From: Vombatus ursinus
Lineage: Eukaryota > Chordata > Mammalia > Diprotodontia > Vombatidae
Direction of reading: 5' to 3'
Length of the DNA: 64,000 nucleotides
Assembly: GCF_900497805.2 (NCBI RefSeq)
Contig: NW_020954557.1
Span: 43,194,445 to 43,258,444 of the forward strand
Both the position numbers and the translations under genes were made by a program. Below, piece after piece: positions 63,431 through 64,000 of the stretch. The notes beneath the pieces were generated by a model. That model was given only the letters and a program-made list of their open reading frames with translations. It was not told the origin of the DNA and ran no database searches. Position 1 is the stretch's first letter; each line of letters opens with the position of its first letter.

Positions 63431-64000
63431 AGACTTTATCATTATTTATCCTTTTCTTCTCTAGAAAGAGAAGCTAAGATATTTGCTGCAGCTGAGCTGG
63501 CTCCTCACAGGGCAAGGCAACTCAACTGGATGGGTCAGTCTGCTACTTGGCTGGGTCAAACAGCTTTCAATTATTAAACAAGTTCTTTACTGGGCTACTG
63601 CTGGGCTGGCCAGGTTGTTCTACCTGCCCTAGCCTGCTGCTCCTAGCCTGGGCTGAGCAGGTTATTTGCTTACTGGGCTCTTCACAGGGAACGGCAACTC
63701 TGCTGGTTGGTTTGATGCTTTGGATTCCTTAGGCTTGCTCTTTTATGAATGCCTGAGGTCTTTCACTACCTTCAGCTACTTGCTCAGCTAGGATATCAGA
63801 GTATTCTTTTTAGCAGGAATGCTATCTGTGCTCTTTCAGTAAGGGCAATGACTCTGAGCTAGGATTGTTAGAAATCTCTCCTCTTTGCCTAGAGCCTTGC
63901 ATCTAAGGTTCGTCACCTTCAGACATGATGTGGAGAAGATCTAGCCTCTTCACTTTAATAATACCTCAGAGGCGTCTTCCTCTGTTTTGGAACATTATCA
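63431..64000. other. No gene; internal imperfect direct repeat
   Basis: tcctcacagggcaaggcaac (63511) and tcttcacagggaacggcaac (63679) start related blocks in a CTGGGCT-rich stretch. Family unknown. Confidence 0.45.

Overview
The window looks like nuclear DNA from a marsupial. It is AT-rich and carries dense tRNA-headed CORE-SINEs. Fourteen copies end in a BovB/RTE-like tail (Mar1 type; repeated marks are ctggagaaggaaatggcaaa and a final ACAAC run). Six related copies end in poly(A) (SINE1/WSINE type). Alongside them are old MIR/MIR3/THER1 SINEs, LINE2, CR1/L3, RTE and marsupial-type L1 pieces. Family names come from memory of consensus sequences, not a library search. I cannot settle the species.

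I find no convincing protein-coding exon. The longer open frames are simple-sequence artefacts, lie inside old LINEs or LTR elements, or resemble nothing I know. The window is best read as intergenic or deep intronic DNA, with a 10-N assembly gap inside a GATA microsatellite at about 35.65 kb.

Layout. 0-9.5 kb: an L1 3' end, a hAT MITE inside a MIR-like repeat, a RTE-like LINE end (3.85-4.8 kb), a reversed 7SL (SRP RNA) retro-pseudogene beside one arm of a perfect 37-bp inverted repeat, a 5'-truncated L1 and a CR1/L3 piece. 10-24 kb: Mar1 copies, two SINEs with RTE-type tails, L2/MIR pieces and long stretches with no recognisable repeat. 24-31.5 kb: an LTR-like fragment, a L1/HAL1-like element whose 5' half lies inverted against its 3' half and which was later hit by a Mar1, a poly(A) SINE and a hAT, then RTE/BovB-like ORF2 remains. 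32-37 kb: a 1.9-kb L2 copy, several nested SINEs and the GATA tract. 39.4-42.3 kb: an endogenous retrovirus fossil with the structure R-U5-body-U3-R-poly(A), flanked by a 15-bp duplication, as expected of a LINE-made retrocopy of viral RNA. 42-49 kb: L2 and MIR. 50.1-52 kb: a long sense CR1/L3 copy interrupted by an L1 tail. 54-60 kb: MIR, a second 7SL pseudogene with a roughly 390-bp GGAA tract, and SINEs. 61-62.3 kb: a reverse L1 with recognisable ORF2 C-terminus.

The elements relate mainly as a record of who mobilised whom. RTE-type LINEs share tails with Mar1 and the RTE-tailed SINEs. L1 is the likely mover of the poly(A) SINEs, the 7SL copies and the retroviral retrocopy. Several nested insertions with target-site duplications give relative ages.
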